NCBI GenBank assembly: GCA_030549495.1
Contig: JAUIRK010000955.1
Location: 62,001 to 126,000, forward strand
Source: Nectonema munidae
Lineage: Eukaryota > Nematomorpha > Nectonematoida > Nectonematidae
Reading direction: 5' to 3'
Length of the DNA: 64,000 bases
The notes below the pieces were generated by a model. It was not told the origin of the DNA, made no database searches, and was given only the letters and a program-made list of their open reading frames with translations. Position 1 is the stretch's first letter. Each line of letters opens with the position of its first letter. Shown here piece after piece: positions 29,950 through 41,724 of the stretch. The position numbers and the translations under genes are program-made.

Positions 29950-31090
29950 AATATTCACTCTTTTTGGAATGCTAAACTACGCTTGAACATTTTTTACAGA
30001 CTCTTGAGACTCTCTTACAGACATCTTTGGCCACATATTTGCATCGAATCTTGGATATTCCGTGACAGCCCAACCAAAGAGCTTTATTAGAACTATGCCT
30101 AGTTTTTGTAAAAATAATCTCCATTGTGGCTGCAGTTTTTATTCCAGTTTTGCTGTTGACTTATAAAATATATATAAGAATGAAGACCTGTCAAATTTAA
30201 AACATTCATGAAGTGAGTCAGTGGCCATCTTTTTGTTTTACGTTGAACACCATAACAATGGCATATACCAACACATATGGTTTTTTTCAGAAAAAACTTT
30301 GAAGCAACGGAAAAATCAGGAAAATAATTATTATCCATGATAATATTCTTCCAGGAAAGAATAACTCTTCAGATAATTAATTTTCATCCTACTTTGTAAT
30401 TAAGTTTTTTTGTTTTGTTCTCATCCTCCTTGCCCACGTAAGGCAACCCATTGAATGTAAAACCCGTATTGTAACCAACCAAAAGAAACAATTTCATTCC
30501 ATATTTGTCATGCTTAGATGGTAAATATTGGCCAAATGAACAACCCCCACGAAAAGGAATCAAAACAGATCTCATGAGATGGAGTATATATATGCTTTTT
30601 TACAATTTGAAATAAAACAATATTTGCCATTTTTTGCTTTTTCTTTACTGGTAATTTTATCATCAAATCTCAAGTTTCCAAGATTGGTCTACCAAAAGGA
30701 CCTTCACTCTTTGAATTTCGAATACTCTTGTGGTGGGGTGAGACCTTTACATACAACAAGAAGATAGAGTAATCCTAAAAATGCAAGTATTTCAGTTTCG
30801 TCTATTATATTCCATTCTTTATTTTTCATTTCAGCATACTTGTTAGTTGAAGTCAAAATGTTTGAAATTATATTTTCTGTAAGAAACAATTTGTAAGATT
30901 GCAGACAATTTTGTACTTTTGTTTTAGTACCCCTTTTCAAAGAAAAGATATGTGACGATTGCGTTTTCTCTGTTGATGGTGCTTTCAAAACCCGTTTTCT
31001 TCGAGATTTTGATGTAAAAGTTCTACTTGGCTCTTCGGAAGATAACAATGAATCGTTTTGCCCTCATTTTCCATACTACCTTCTAAACAT
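29950..31090 (-). mobile_element. piggyBac-like transposon, transposase remnant
   Basis: Minus strand. The N-terminal part (30704-31048) contains SYKLFLTENIISNILTSTNK, then WNIIDETEILAFLGLLYLLV, as in DDE_Tnp_1_7 transposases. The middle part (30384-30575) has IPFRGGCSFGQYLPSKHDKY, then TFNGLPYVGK, a piggyBac hallmark normally reading PFRGRCxFRQYxPSKPxKYG. The third part (30099-30338) has MDNNYFPDF. A Cys-rich end with VCKRVSRVCKKC lies near 30000. Several frame changes and stops separate these, so it is inactive. It is a different sequence from the piggyBac at 59.5 kb. Confidence 0.85.
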
Positions 31091-31379
31091 TCCATTTCTG
31101 TGTCTGTTTAAGGCGAATTTGATGAACAATCTGTGCTTGAATTATCTTCTAGCACATTTGTCTTCACATCAACCCCCACCTCACATAGAAATATTTCATA
31201 AAAGCATTGATCAATGCCAACAATTAATAGAAAAAATACAAACCAAAAATGTTTCATATATCCTATACTATACAATTTCCTAAACTATGTTTTATAAGAA
31301 AAAGGAGATTTATTACTACTATAAAGTAGAAAAAAGCATAGCACAATTTGGTAAGTTTTTCTATCTTATCGACCCCTAA

Positions 31380-31436
31380 AGATCTGTTATCGACTCCTAG
31401 GGGTCGATATCGACCACTTTGCCGACCCCTGGTAGA
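31380..31436 (-). repeat. hAT-like terminal sequence (AGGGGTCGGC...)
   Basis: The minus strand reads CCAGGGGTCGGCAAAGTGGT, then CGATATCGACCCCTAGGAGT. A similar CGACCCCAGGGGTCTATATT block lies at 46733-46752. Such CAGGGGTC starts are common hAT ends. The matching second end was not identified for either. Confidence 0.4.
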
Positions 31437-32589
31437 GCATCCATCTTATAATGAAAAAAATAATATCGATATGTTCAGAATGTACGCTCCCGAATTGAAA
31501 ATAATATTGCAAATCTAAACACAACCGTGAAAAATTTAGAAAAATGATTTATTGATTATTGATTTTTCTCAACTTATGGACAAGTGTTATAGGTTACGGC
31601 ATTTCAAATGGCATGTTTTATCATTGATCTTTTCTTTTCATATAATGAAAATGCATACTTGAATAAGATGGGTTCTTATTAAAATTAATTTTTTAATGAA
31701 ACATTATAAAATAATTATCAACAAAATAATATCTTAATTTGAATTTCACAATTTTTTTGTATTGAGGTTTGTATTTTATGTAGAATGTGATAAAACATGG
31801 GCCATGGGTCTTCCAGGACCCATTTTATGCATTCAGGTGTTAAAGACCTTTACGTTTTGAGATAATAAAAAATATGTATCATATGTTTTGCCGTGTTCAA
31901 CCTTGTCAAAATTTAAGAAAGATAATATCAATGAGCAAGGTGAGGTAACGTGGGTATGATAGTTATTATAAGATTAATTTCGTTTAACCCACGAGTAAGC
32001 AATATAAAGTATATACCAATAATATTTCTTCCTTTGCACCAACAGTACATCATTTTGAAAGCAAGGCTTCTTATCTTCTATGTGTATTTGTATATAAATA
32101 ATAATCAAGTCATCCTTGGCATTACCTGAGATAAAAAAAAAGCCTTCAAAGCTTTCATTGTTCGTGGCTGCTTTATTTTTCAACACACAAACACGCATAA
32201 TAAAACAAACAACGTAAAAGTGCCATTCTACAACGAAAGTTGAGCGCTTATCATCCAAGCGCCATTTTTTATCCCAGGTAACACAATTTTTTTACTTTAT
32301 AAAAAATTCACACATCTCTCTGCATAAATCTTCCTCCCATCTTTACTTTGCCGCGCATTTCTCTTATCTTTGTCGAAGAGAGAAGAATTTATTAAAATTA
32401 CAATACTCTTGTTTTTATCTTTCTTCTAGATTAATAATTTCTTTGAAAGAATCGTTCGCCTACTCGCCCAAAAAATTGAATACTCATTTGAGTACACTAA
32501 AAAGAATATCTCTTAGCGAAATATTTTAGGAATAAAGAAATGATATTTAAATAAATTAGCATCTTGAAAAATTTTACGTCAAGCTTCCA

Positions 32590-32733
32590 GTGCGTGAATA
32601 CTGTTGGTTAGATACTGGGTTTCGATAACGCAAGGTCTTGGGTTCGATTCTGCATCAAGCCTACCTTCCCCATAGTTTGATACAAGTGGCCCAGTTGTGC
32701 CTTCTCGATGAAAACAACCCACGGTACTTTATC
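32590..32733 (+). repeat. tRNA-derived SINE, family S, sense copy
   Basis: TGTTGGTTAGATACTGGGTT (A-box region), GTCTTGGGTTCGATTCTGCA (B box), then AGTTGTGCCTTCTCGATGAA and a short tail. Same family as 8699, 10330 and 46300. Confidence 0.8.
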
Positions 32734-33095
32734 TATGCGTTAGCAACAACCAGTGATAAAGTGCTGTACGGAACGTTTTGAAATTACAATATGATACCCT
32801 CCCTGTTTAAAGAAATTTCGGTTCGAAAAAATAAGAAGTAGTACTGAAATTAGAGGAAATCGATATTTTTTAATTAGTTTCAAAAAATTAAGATTTTGAA
32901 TAGTTTTGGGATTTCACATATGGAGTTTCTCCACTTTTCCCAAAAGTGAAATAAGAATATATAGAATTTTTGAGAACATCATTTAAAGGTTTTCTACGTC
33001 ACATAGAAATTTCTAACAGTTATTTATACATATATTCTACTTTAGGAAAATCCATCATATAACGTCTTTTTTTCCTGAATCCGCAGGGTACTTCA

Positions 33096-33600
33096 ACTTA
33101 TATATACGATTTTTATTTCTATTTGTTCCTTTTATGATTCTATTTTGTCCTTTTGCAATTCTATCTGAATTCAATTTTTTGATTTTGTTATCTTTATATT
33201 GTTTTGATATGTGACATTTTTATTTAAAACTCTTTTTAAAAAATAATTTCCATATTAAATCTCCTAAATTTTTCACAACGAATTAGCAATTAAATGAAAA
33301 GTTTATTTTTTATTTACTTTTTTAATTAAAAATTTTTGTAATTTAATTTAGCAATATCTTTTTAATTGACTAAATATTATTTTTAAAAAGAGTATGTGAT
33401 TATTTAATTAGAATTGCAAAGAGACAAAATAGAATTGCAAAAGGACAAAATAGAATTGTAAAAGGATAAAATAAAACGAAAAATAGTATATATTATATAT
33501 AAATGAAACAAATGAGAAAAAGTTAAAGGAAACAGTATTCAAAAAGGAGAAAATAGAATTGCTAAATGACAAAACAGAACTAAAAATAGTATATATCAAG
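33096..33600. repeat. Foldback element FB3 with 20-bp terminal arrays
   Basis: The left end reads TTATATATACGATTTTTATT, followed by two to three units of TTCTATTTTGTCCTTTTGCA. The right end has inverted units (AATTGCAAAAGGACAAAATA at 33412-33475 and a second group at 33545-33590) and closes with AATAGTATATATCAAG. The core is very AT-rich. A half copy is at 36045-36230, and a lone array of the same motif lies at 50205-50335. Confidence 0.8.
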
Positions 33601-33879
33601 CACTTTTTTCAATAGAACCTAGAACTTGGATTGAAGCAGGAAGAACATGTTTTTAATGCTGGGTTGTTCTTAACTAAAATTTATTTTTCTCTTGGTTCCG
33701 AAACATTACAAGCTATTAATTTTCTTCAGGATTATTTCAAGAGACAAAATTGAAAATACAAATAAAATACTTGGAATTTTTCTTCTAGATAGCACAGTAA
33801 TACTTTACTTTATATCAAAAAATTTTAATATCAAATCAAATTTTAATGAACCACCATGGGACACCACTTTCACATTAAA

Positions 33880-33970
33880 TAAAAATCGTCTGCTTTAAGT
33901 TACACCAAGATTCATTAAAAAAAGCAGAAGATTAATTATTTTTCAAAAGCCAATGCCTGAAAGGGTTAAG
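33880..33970 (+). repeat. MITE-D copy 1
   Basis: ATCGTCTGCTTTAAGTTACA, then AAAAAAAGCAGAAGATTA and AAAAGCCAATGCCTGAAAGG ending at GGTTAA. It matches the block at 34232-34320. It carries the same TCGTCTGC octamer as MITE-A and MITE-B, but a different body. Confidence 0.6.
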
Positions 33971-34028
33971 TGAAAAAACGAGAATATCTCGAGTCCCATC
34001 AAGTTGTTGGAAAAAAGCTCGAGTTTAA

Positions 34029-34210
34029 CAGGTTATCGAGCAGAGTGGACATATGTCGACTTTACAAAAATAAAATCGTCTGCGTTTATATTAATGCTTT
34101 TTAATACAAATCTTCTGCTTTACACTAGATATCGTCTGTGTTTATTAATGCTTTTTAATACAAATCTTCTGCTTTACATTAGTTATCGTCTGATTATTCT
34201 GGTCGTCGGG
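34029..34210 (+). mobile_element. MITE-B copy, TTAA-flanked, internally duplicated
   Basis: 182 bp between TTAA at 34025-34028 and 34211-34214. Ends are CAGGTTATCGA and GGTCGTCGGG. Inside, the TATTAATGCTTTTTAATACA...TTACACTAGATATCGTCTG segment appears twice, which explains the extra length relative to the 122-bp copy at 54698. Confidence 0.8.
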
Positions 34211-34231
34211 TTAATTCTCACAAGGCCTCTA

Positions 34232-34320
34232 ATACCATGAAAATCGTCTGCTTTAAGTTACATGAAAATTCATTCAAAAAAAGCAGATGATTAGTTTTCG
34301 AAAGCCAATCCTTGAAGGCA
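34232..34320 (+). repeat. MITE-D copy 2
   Basis: AAAATCGTCTGCTTTAAGTT, CATTCAAAAAAAGCAGATGA, TTCGAAAGCCAATCCTTGAA. Same order as the copy at 33880. Confidence 0.6.
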
Positions 34321-34619
34321 CTATTATTATGAAACATAATTCACGCGAGTGCTCTGTTCTCATTCCTGTCACGCACACACACAGAACGCATTTATACTGT
34401 TGACGCCTACACTCTTCTTTATCTTCGTTTTCTTTTATCCCGTTTCTACCCTCCAAAGCAGAAGTGTAGGTAACATTTATTAACTATAAAACAGTTCACT
34501 GCATTATATGTGCCTCTGCCTTCTCTCTCATATTGCAGGCAATCTGTGTAATGAATACGTAAATCCTGTCACTCACTACGAATTTTCAGTCAATTCCAGC
34601 AACGCCTAGATATTTCCTA

Positions 34620-34815
34620 TAATGACTAAAACTGCACTTAAGCATTATTGTGAAACAAATGCTGCGTCATCATCATGCGCGTCGTCTGTCTCTATCTTTT
34701 CTGACTTTCTGATCGCTCCTGCTAACCTTATGGTGGGGGCTTCAGTGAAGCATCGGGAGCAAAGATAAACGCAGCATTTTTTATGTTCCACAATGGCTTT
34801 ATACATTCGTAATAT
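34620..34815. repeat. Imperfect hairpin of about 190 bp
   Basis: CTTAAGCATTATTGTGAAAC, then AAATGCTGCGTCATC, faces AACGCAGCATTTTTTATGTT, then CCACAATGGCTTTAT. The arms pair over about 35 bases with a loop of about 100 bases. It could be a MITE or a transcribed hairpin. Confidence 0.5.
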
Positions 34816-36840
34816 AAAACCAGCAACACTCTCTCTACATATAATATGTATATATACTCAATGTTGAAGATCATGAATAGGTACGAAATTAACCCAATTT
34901 AGATATACACTCACAGATAGCTATACTATACTCTATATATAGGCACATCAGTGTATGTGTGTGCTGTCATGCTGCTTTAGAAGGGACAAGGCTAAAAGGC
35001 GTATTGTTTTTTTAGTGTCTCTCCGTGTAGCATGCGAATAAGGGCGCTTTCGCTGCACTCTATCTCCTCATCCTTGTGCTTCTTCCCTCAACATGAATCA
35101 GGTAAATGATATCGCCACAAAATCTATCATCTCTTTTCCTTTCATTCATCGTTGTATTCCTGTGATGTTTTGCCACGTGAGTTACATTCCTTCACTGAAA
35201 CCTATTTATTGATGCAGCTAACAGGGCCGACGTTACTAAAGTCCAAACGAAACAATTGGCTGGGGAATTTGTTTGTTATTGCTCCAGTCCTCTTAGGTTC
35301 GAATCTCAATCTCCATCCATACAATTATACAATGATATTTTTTATAATTAAAAAAGCTTGACAGCTTTTGATACTTAGTTTTTGCATAGTTACAACTTTG
35401 AAAAGTTGGGATAAATTCCAAAAACGTGCAATATTATAGCATTTAAATGAAATCACAGATTGAAGTAATTTACCCATATATTCAAAGTGTCCGAAAAATG
35501 ATTGAGGAAAAATTTGTTCCCGTAAGAGGTAAAGCTTATAGATTAAGCTTCACGTATTTTTGTGTTGAACTATGCCAGATTATTTTTTGTATCTTTGAAA
35601 TTTATTCATAATTAAAAATTCGTTTTCACGAAAAATTGACTTTAGACATCAATAAAATTTATCTAAACAAATAAATTCAAAAAATTATATTCCAAAATTA
35701 GCCTTAACACAGAATCTAGGCCTAGTGCAAAAATGCTTACTGTTTCATTTTATTTTCAAATGCTTATAAACAATACTTATTATGTAAGAATTTGGTTAAT
35801 TAGCTAGTAATTGCTATATGCTATAAGAAAGAATCTGATCAATCTACTTGATAAAATGTTAAGAGAATGCTTGCCAATCAAAATAGTTTACAGCAGAACC
35901 ATTTTGAATTGAACAGACACTCTAACACACATTCTGACATTTTCCTTTCAGACACAACGCATTCCTCTATATAACTATATTTACTGCAATTATTTTTAAT
36001 TTATAATAAAATACTAACACTCTCTCCACATATATACCATCTTTAGTTCTATTTTGTTCTTTTGCAATTCTAAGCAAATAATAATCTCATGTGTTTTTTC
36101 AAATAATGTTAAAAGTCGATTGAAAAGATGTTGTTAAAAATTTAATAATGAAGATAAATTAAAAAAAAATAAAAATTTGTAATAATTTATTTGCTAATTC
36201 CTCGTCAAATTTTAGAAAATTTTAACCAATCTTTCTCATGCCGTAAATGCGAATAAGAATTCTTTGCAACCCTTTCAAGGTAAATGGGGCGCCATTTTCG
36301 CATAAATAAAAAGCGTCTGCTTTAAACCACCGCTTTAAAATGAAAATTGTTTCCTATAAATACGAAAAATAACTTTCATTTTGCGAATTATGCCTCATAG
36401 ACAAATATGCCAAAATTTAATTTCAACATTTCTAAAATTTTAGATATTTGGGAATAGGATAGAATTTATTAAAACAAAGATAGAGAATTGAGAAACCACT
36501 GCAAAAAGAAAAAATTATACTGGTATTGAGGTTGAAGCAGTTGAACAACAAAGTGTAAATGGGAAGGCAAGGTAGCTCCATCGAGATGCAAGATCTACCC
36601 ACACATTCAACAAAATAAAGTGTTATAAAATAGTAGAAGGTAAAGAAACAAAAGTATACAGTACAAAAAATGTGACAAGCTGAGAATAGCAATCTAGAAG
36701 TAACATATACTTAAGATATTTTATTATCAGTATTTTATTTAGCCTAAGAAATAAAGTTTTTAAACTTTCTATTTTATATATTAAAGATTCTAAATGTTAT
36801 AAAATATTTCATTGAAAAAAACATTATTTTACAGTATATA
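34816..36840. other. Interval with possible 5' exon, otherwise unassigned
   Basis: 35010-35103 is less AT-rich and runs TTTTTTTAG|TGTCTCTCCG...CAACATGAATCAG|GTAAAT. This could be a small 5' exon with a start codon (Met-Asn-Gln) and donor, but joining it to either candidate exon downstream meets an early stop. A tRNA-like SINE scrap with TTAGGTTCGAATCTCAATC lies at 35222-35310. A half copy of FB3 is at 36045-36230. Nothing else is supported. Confidence 0.35.
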
Positions 36841-36846
36841 AAATTC

Positions 36847-37100
36847 TGTAACCGGGCAATGGCCCCTAGGATAATTGCCCCCGGACAGCTATGCCCTGAT
36901 ATACTTAATAAATATCATTTTAAAAAATATGATTAATTTTAGAGTTAGTTCATGCGAAGTGATTAATCTTAGGGTTAGCATATTTGGGTAAAATGTGCAT
37001 TGGGTTAATTTTTTGATTTTTTTTATATTGTTTAGGGGACAATTGTCCTAGGCCCTAAAATTCAACTGAAAATAAAGGCCAATTTGGTTATTGTTCCTGT
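36847..37100. repeat. Small inverted-repeat element (CCCCTAGGATAATTGCCCC)
   Basis: GGGCAATGGCCCCTAGGATA, then ATTGCCCCCGG at 36856-36887 faces GGGGACAATTGTCCTAGGCC at about 37034-37053. About 150 bp lie between. No protein; probably another short foldback. Confidence 0.55.
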
Positions 37101-38844
37101 AGAGCAGGGGTCACCAAACTTTTCTAAAGCCGAAAATTACCGAAAATTTTAACAACGCGGCCCGGAATATTGAAAAGTTAAAAAACACTTTGCCACTATG
37201 AAATTCCTATTAATACTTGTTTGAAACAAAAAACAAACTTTTCGATGTTTTCGCTATGAATGTGACAAAGGTGATACCCTGAGGATTCATGGAAAGTGAA
37301 AATGAACATAATATATTTCAAAAATACTTATTTTGTAACACCTATCAATGTCAAAATTTAGCTTGCGGACGGGATAAACTTACGTCCCGGAGCTTGCCCA
37401 CACGAACTTGAATTTCCAATGGAATTAATTCAACAGACATTAATCAAAACCCTCTGCCTTTATAGAAACAAAAATGGTCAATATCAATGCTGAACAGGTT
37501 TTCCTGGAAATTTCAACAATTCTACTCATACCTGCGATGTGTAGGCTATGAAAGAAATATTTTTATGTTTAGGCTCAAAAGGTTTGTATCGCTAGTACAG
37601 CGCGTGCATTTAAATATCTTCTACTGGATAAAATGTTTTTCATTCAAATTTTGTATGTCTCGCTTGGAGAATGCCTCAACATCAGATTCGGTGTTCTTAT
37701 CCTTCATCAAGTTGGTACAAAAATTTTGCTCAAAACTTAATTTTCCTAGAACGTAGGAAGTCTCTATACAAAATAATTTATGCAGTACTGTTACATATCT
37801 GCACCTACACATTCATAGCATTTTGAATTCCTAACAGCCAGCAATATTTTGAAAGCTGTGAATAAGGGATACTCAAATTAATAATAATTTTTATAACATG
37901 ACATATCCATCCTGTATGAAATGCGAAATACGTTTCTCAAATATTAGACTCTGTCGTGACAAAATCAGTGACTTATTGTTCTATTTTATCCTTATTTGAA
38001 GTGAAAAAAGTATTTTTCAAGTCATAAATGGGGAAAATGACAAACTTATGGTGAAAAGGGCAGAATTTAAAATGAAATAGGTTCGATCAACTGCAACAAA
38101 ACACTTATGTACGTTATTGGAAACTAAGTCATCAATATCTTTATGCCAAAGCTCTGCAATCTGCTTGTGAGCATGAGGAGGCGTGTAAAAGTTATGCTAT
38201 CATTCTGAACATCCATCACAAACAAAAAGTTTCTTCACTTTCTATGTGAAAAGAGTGCATGCTTGAATTTGCTTGATATATGACAGTCCTGCTATCCAAA
38301 AACAGGGACATCCATTGTTTCAGTGTGTAATTGTCATGTTGACTGACTCTGACTATATGCACTCAGTCCTCCTATGATTTTAGAGAGATGTGATATTAGC
38401 GTGTCCATGTTGTGCTGGTAGGATTTAAATTTCTGGTAACATGTTGAATTCCAATCTTGTTTTTATAACATCTTTTACAATATCTTTTTTTTCAGATGTG
38501 TCTTTTTAGTGTTGTTTTCTTGTAACACATCTCTTAAGTAAGCATCTGGTTTTTTTCCTGATATACAGAGAGAGTATTAGTTGTTCTGCATTGAAGAGAG
38601 CAAGTAATAAACGTCTTCATTATCTCTGGTCTTAACTGAGCTTCATTATTCCCCCATCATTATTTCCTTTGTCGTATTCCTTTTTCTCAAACAAATAACG
38701 GTCAAAGATAGATAGAGATATTAATTGATGTTATGATAAAAAAATTGGTCAAATGACCCATGTAGCCTTTCTAGGGTGTTTTGGTCATCTTACGATTGCA
38801 CAAACTCATAGCTTTCACTACCTTTACAGCGAAGATATTAATAA
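37101..38844. other. Unassigned interval with a hAT-like end
   Basis: At 37106-37130 GCAGGGGTCACCAAACTTTT, then CTAAAG is a typical hAT start. GCGGCCCGG follows shortly. Open frames on both strands at 37487-37812 carry no recognised motif. A few GACAAACTTATGGTGAAAAG units at 38038-38080 resemble the FB1 array. No boundary or gene is supported. Confidence 0.4.
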
Positions 38845-38955
38845 CCCGTTAATGAACAGAATATTCAGGCGATATCCAATGTAAACAGAAGATTTGTAAC
38901 AAAAACATTACGCAGACGATTTTATTTTTGTAAAGTAAAAATGGTCTGTTATAAG
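38845..38955 (+). repeat. MITE-B copy, decayed
   Basis: CCCGTTAATGAACAGAATATT start, AAACAGAAGATTTGTAACAA and ACGCAGACGATTTTATTTTT inside, ending GGTCTGTTATAAG. The flanking TTAA is lost on the left. Confidence 0.6.
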
Positions 38956-39040
38956 TTATTTAAAACTCATTGAAGTAGATAAGCAAACGATTACTTACGT
39001 AAAAAACCGTGACCTTAACGAGTTAAAATGTGGTATTTAA

Positions 39041-39160
39041 CCGGTTAACAACCTGATCCGAGAAGTATCGATTTTAAAAAATATCAATCGTCTGCGTTTG
39101 TAAATGCTTTTAATACAAATCTTCTGCTTTACACTAGATTTCGTCCGATTAATCTTGTCT
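39041..39160 (+). repeat. MITE-B copy, decayed right end
   Basis: TTAA at 39037-39040, then CCGGTTAACAACCTGATCC, ATCGTCTGCGTTTGTAAATG, CAAATCTTCTGCTTTACACT and a faded right end next to the hAT element at 39169. Confidence 0.65.
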
Positions 39161-41198
39161 AAGAAATACCAAGGGTTCCCAACACTGGGGTCGCCATGAT
39201 CTCAAAATAAAAACATTGTCAACTCTTAATTCTAAGAGTTTTTAAGGATATATTATACAGTCACATATTGGTTGAGGAATGGTGTGGATAATTTCTTATC
39301 TATTTTTAACAAAGATTAATGAAGAAACGCACGAAGAAGAGAAACCAATAAAAATGATAAATTAATTTTAATTTTTATATCTTTTGAAGAAAGACATAGA
39401 GAGAGAGAGAGAAGACAACAAGTTGTCAAATAAGCATTGATTTATTATCTCCGTGCTTTTCCCCTACCATTTTAACAAATAGTATGCACGCTATTTTCAT
39501 TTTTAAATGAGTTCCATCTTTGTAATTTTTCGTAAGTTTTTTCAGTATCTTTAATATCATTTGTCGATGTGTGTGTGTGTGTGTATGTATGAGTGTGCTA
39601 TGCGCACCCAACCTCATGGATGGGAGTTTGGTGCGCAAAAGGGGTGGGTTAGTGATTTGATTTATATTTCATTTCAGATTCTTTACTGATGTCCAGAAAA
39701 TGGGTGTACAAAGAAGAATTTCTTTGCACTGGGTTTACGCGTCTCATCCACGATGGAACCGAAAAACCACCATGCGTTTTATGTGCGAAAGTGCTCAGCT
39801 ACAAGTCGGTTAAAGAAAATAATCTCAAGGGCCATTTTCCTGAGAAAACACCCAACTCTGGCAGAGAAAGATGTTAAGTATTTTAAGAGGAAAAAAGAAG
39901 AACTGAAACGTCAGCGGTTAGACAACTCTATGCACAATGGAGTGTATTCTATTCAACAACCAACACTTGCATCCTATCTTGTTGCAAAAAAATTTCTAAG
40001 TTTATGTATGCAGCCACACACAATTGGAAAAAAAGTTGGTAAAGCGAGCAGCCATTGATATGGTTTGTTTGTACCATCCTTGGAGACGCTGCAGTAGAAA
40101 AATTAAAGCTATTCCGTTGTCAGATAACACAATCAACCAAAGAATTCAAGAGATGTCGCAGGACATTAAAGAACAGGTGGTAGAGGCTTATATCAAGGAG
40201 TGTCAAAAATTTAGCTTGAAGTTTGATGAGTCAACTCACGTCGGTGACGATACTTAGGTCTTGGTTTATGCGTGGTACCAAAGGAAGATTGACATTGAAA
40301 AAAACTTTCTGTTCTGTAAATCACTGGAGACAACAACAACAGATCAAGAACGAGGAAAAGTGCTGCAGAGAGTGCTTTACATGCGTGCAGAGGTTTAAAT
40401 CTTCCTAAACGAGAAGAAACATGCACTGACATCAAAGCTTACAGAACCAAAGTCGTTGCTGGCATATCTGACAGACGTATTTTCAGAGTTGCATATGTCC
40501 AAGTCCATGCAAGGAAAACATGAGACTATAATCTCTGTGTCAGAAAAGTTCAAAGCTTTCAAAGCAAAGCTGAGGCTCTGGAATAGAAAGATTGAACACG
40601 CAAAAACTGCGTCCTTTCCACGTTGGAACCTTTTTCTGGGAGATGAAAAAGACACTTCGCTTGTGGCCGCACAAAGTGTCATTGTTGGCCACCTTGAGAA
40701 ATTGAGTGAGGAGTTTGACAGGTACATTTCTGGTGTAGAGCTGCATGAGAAATACAAATCTTTGCGAAGGCGCTTCGAAATCCAAGCCGAGGATCTTTCA
40801 GAAGAAGAGTCTTCTATCTAAAATCTTCAAGAGGAACTTATGGAGATTCAGCATGATGACATTCTTCGTATTAACTTTCAGCAACAAACTCTAAGTGTGT
40901 TCTGGTCCGTTGTTGAAAAAAAAACCAGTCCTTGGATTTGAGGCTGTAAAAGTGTTATTGCCTTTCGCAACAACCCATTTGTGTGAATCACGATTTGCAG
41001 CTCTCACTGCCATCAAAACTAAAAGCTAAGGTTGGAGCTCTGGCTCCAACCTAAGCATCATTTGAGAGTAGCACTTTTCAAGACTGAACCACGAATAGAG
41101 AAACTTAGCAACATGATTCAAGCCCAAGACTCCAAATTAATTTACCTTATTTTTAAAGAATGTGGCAGAATATTTTTAGAAGTGGTTGTTTTAATTAA

Positions 41199-41323
41199 CC
41201 CATTTAAGACCAAGCAAAGCAGACGATATCTAAAAAAACGCAGACGATTTATATTCAAAGTCATTGAAAAAAGCAGACGAAGATGACTTATGTTCCAAAA
41301 TAGGAACATTGGTCGTTAATGGG
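41199..41323 (-). mobile_element. MITE-A copy 3, TTAA-flanked, inverted, nested in hAT
   Basis: 125 bp between TTAA at 41195-41198 and 41324-41327. Ends are CCCATTTAAGACC and GGTCGTTAATGGG, a good TIR pair. Contains three GCAGACGA octamers. It lies inside the 3' part of the hAT element, so it inserted later. Confidence 0.9.
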
Positions 41324-41431
41324 TTAATGTCAAGTTTAAAAATTCATAATGCTGTGAATATAATAAAATTTAATGCTGTTAATTTTGTCTTTCACCGCCT
41401 TAAAGTCCCTCTCTTACATATTAATTACAAT

Positions 41432-41591
41432 TGTTGTCCTGGTGGGCTGATAGGTAGAGGCGTCGCTACGGATCCAAAGCCTTTGGGTTCGAATCCCGGC
41501 GATGCCATCGACTTATCATAAAAGTTCATCAGTGCAGATATGGAAGTTTCTACTTCCCTTGCATGAAACACCCTGTCAAAAAAAAAATTGT
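41432..41591 (+). repeat. tRNA-derived SINE, second family
   Basis: GGTGGGCTGATAGGTAGAGG (A box), TTGGGTTCGAATCCCGGCGA (B box), a body with GTTCATCAGTGCAGATATGG and an A-rich 3' end at 41578-41589. The B box and body differ from family S. Confidence 0.75.
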
Positions 41592-41724
41592 TGTCCCTTA
41601 TTTTTACAGCGATCTAATCATGTATAGCTTTAAATAAAATATATGCAACTAAATTAGTGCGATCGCGGTCATATTTTGAGAAATATAATTGATTCCCTCC
41701 TAAAAAAAGTTTGGAAACCACTAC

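Larger units (their letters stand above)
39169..41724 (+). mobile_element. hAT transposon (ZBED/SCAND3-like), both ends present, degenerate
   Basis: Plus strand, 2.56 kb. Left end AAGGGTTCCCAACACTGGGG; the right end, read inverted, is AGTAGTGGTTTCCAAAC. The first frame (39689-39877) holds a BED-type finger, CVLCAKVLSYKSVKENNLKG followed by H. Then come QPTLASYLVAKK, IPLSDNTINQRIQEMSQDI with FSLKFDEST (40024-40257), the LAYLTDVFSELHMSKSMQGK block (40456-40821) and a C-terminal stretch with FKTEPRIEKLSNMIQAQ. At least five breaks separate the frames. It is inactive and contains a MITE-A and a SINE near its 3' end. Confidence 0.85.

Noticed and set aside
34820-34945. Several TATATA-rich stretches as promoters
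   Set aside because: Such strings are expected by chance at this AT content and no adjoining gene is supported.
41432-41591. Possible functional tRNA gene (good A and B boxes)
   Set aside because: No acceptor stem closes around the boxes, and a SINE body with an A-rich tail follows, so it is a tRNA-derived SINE.
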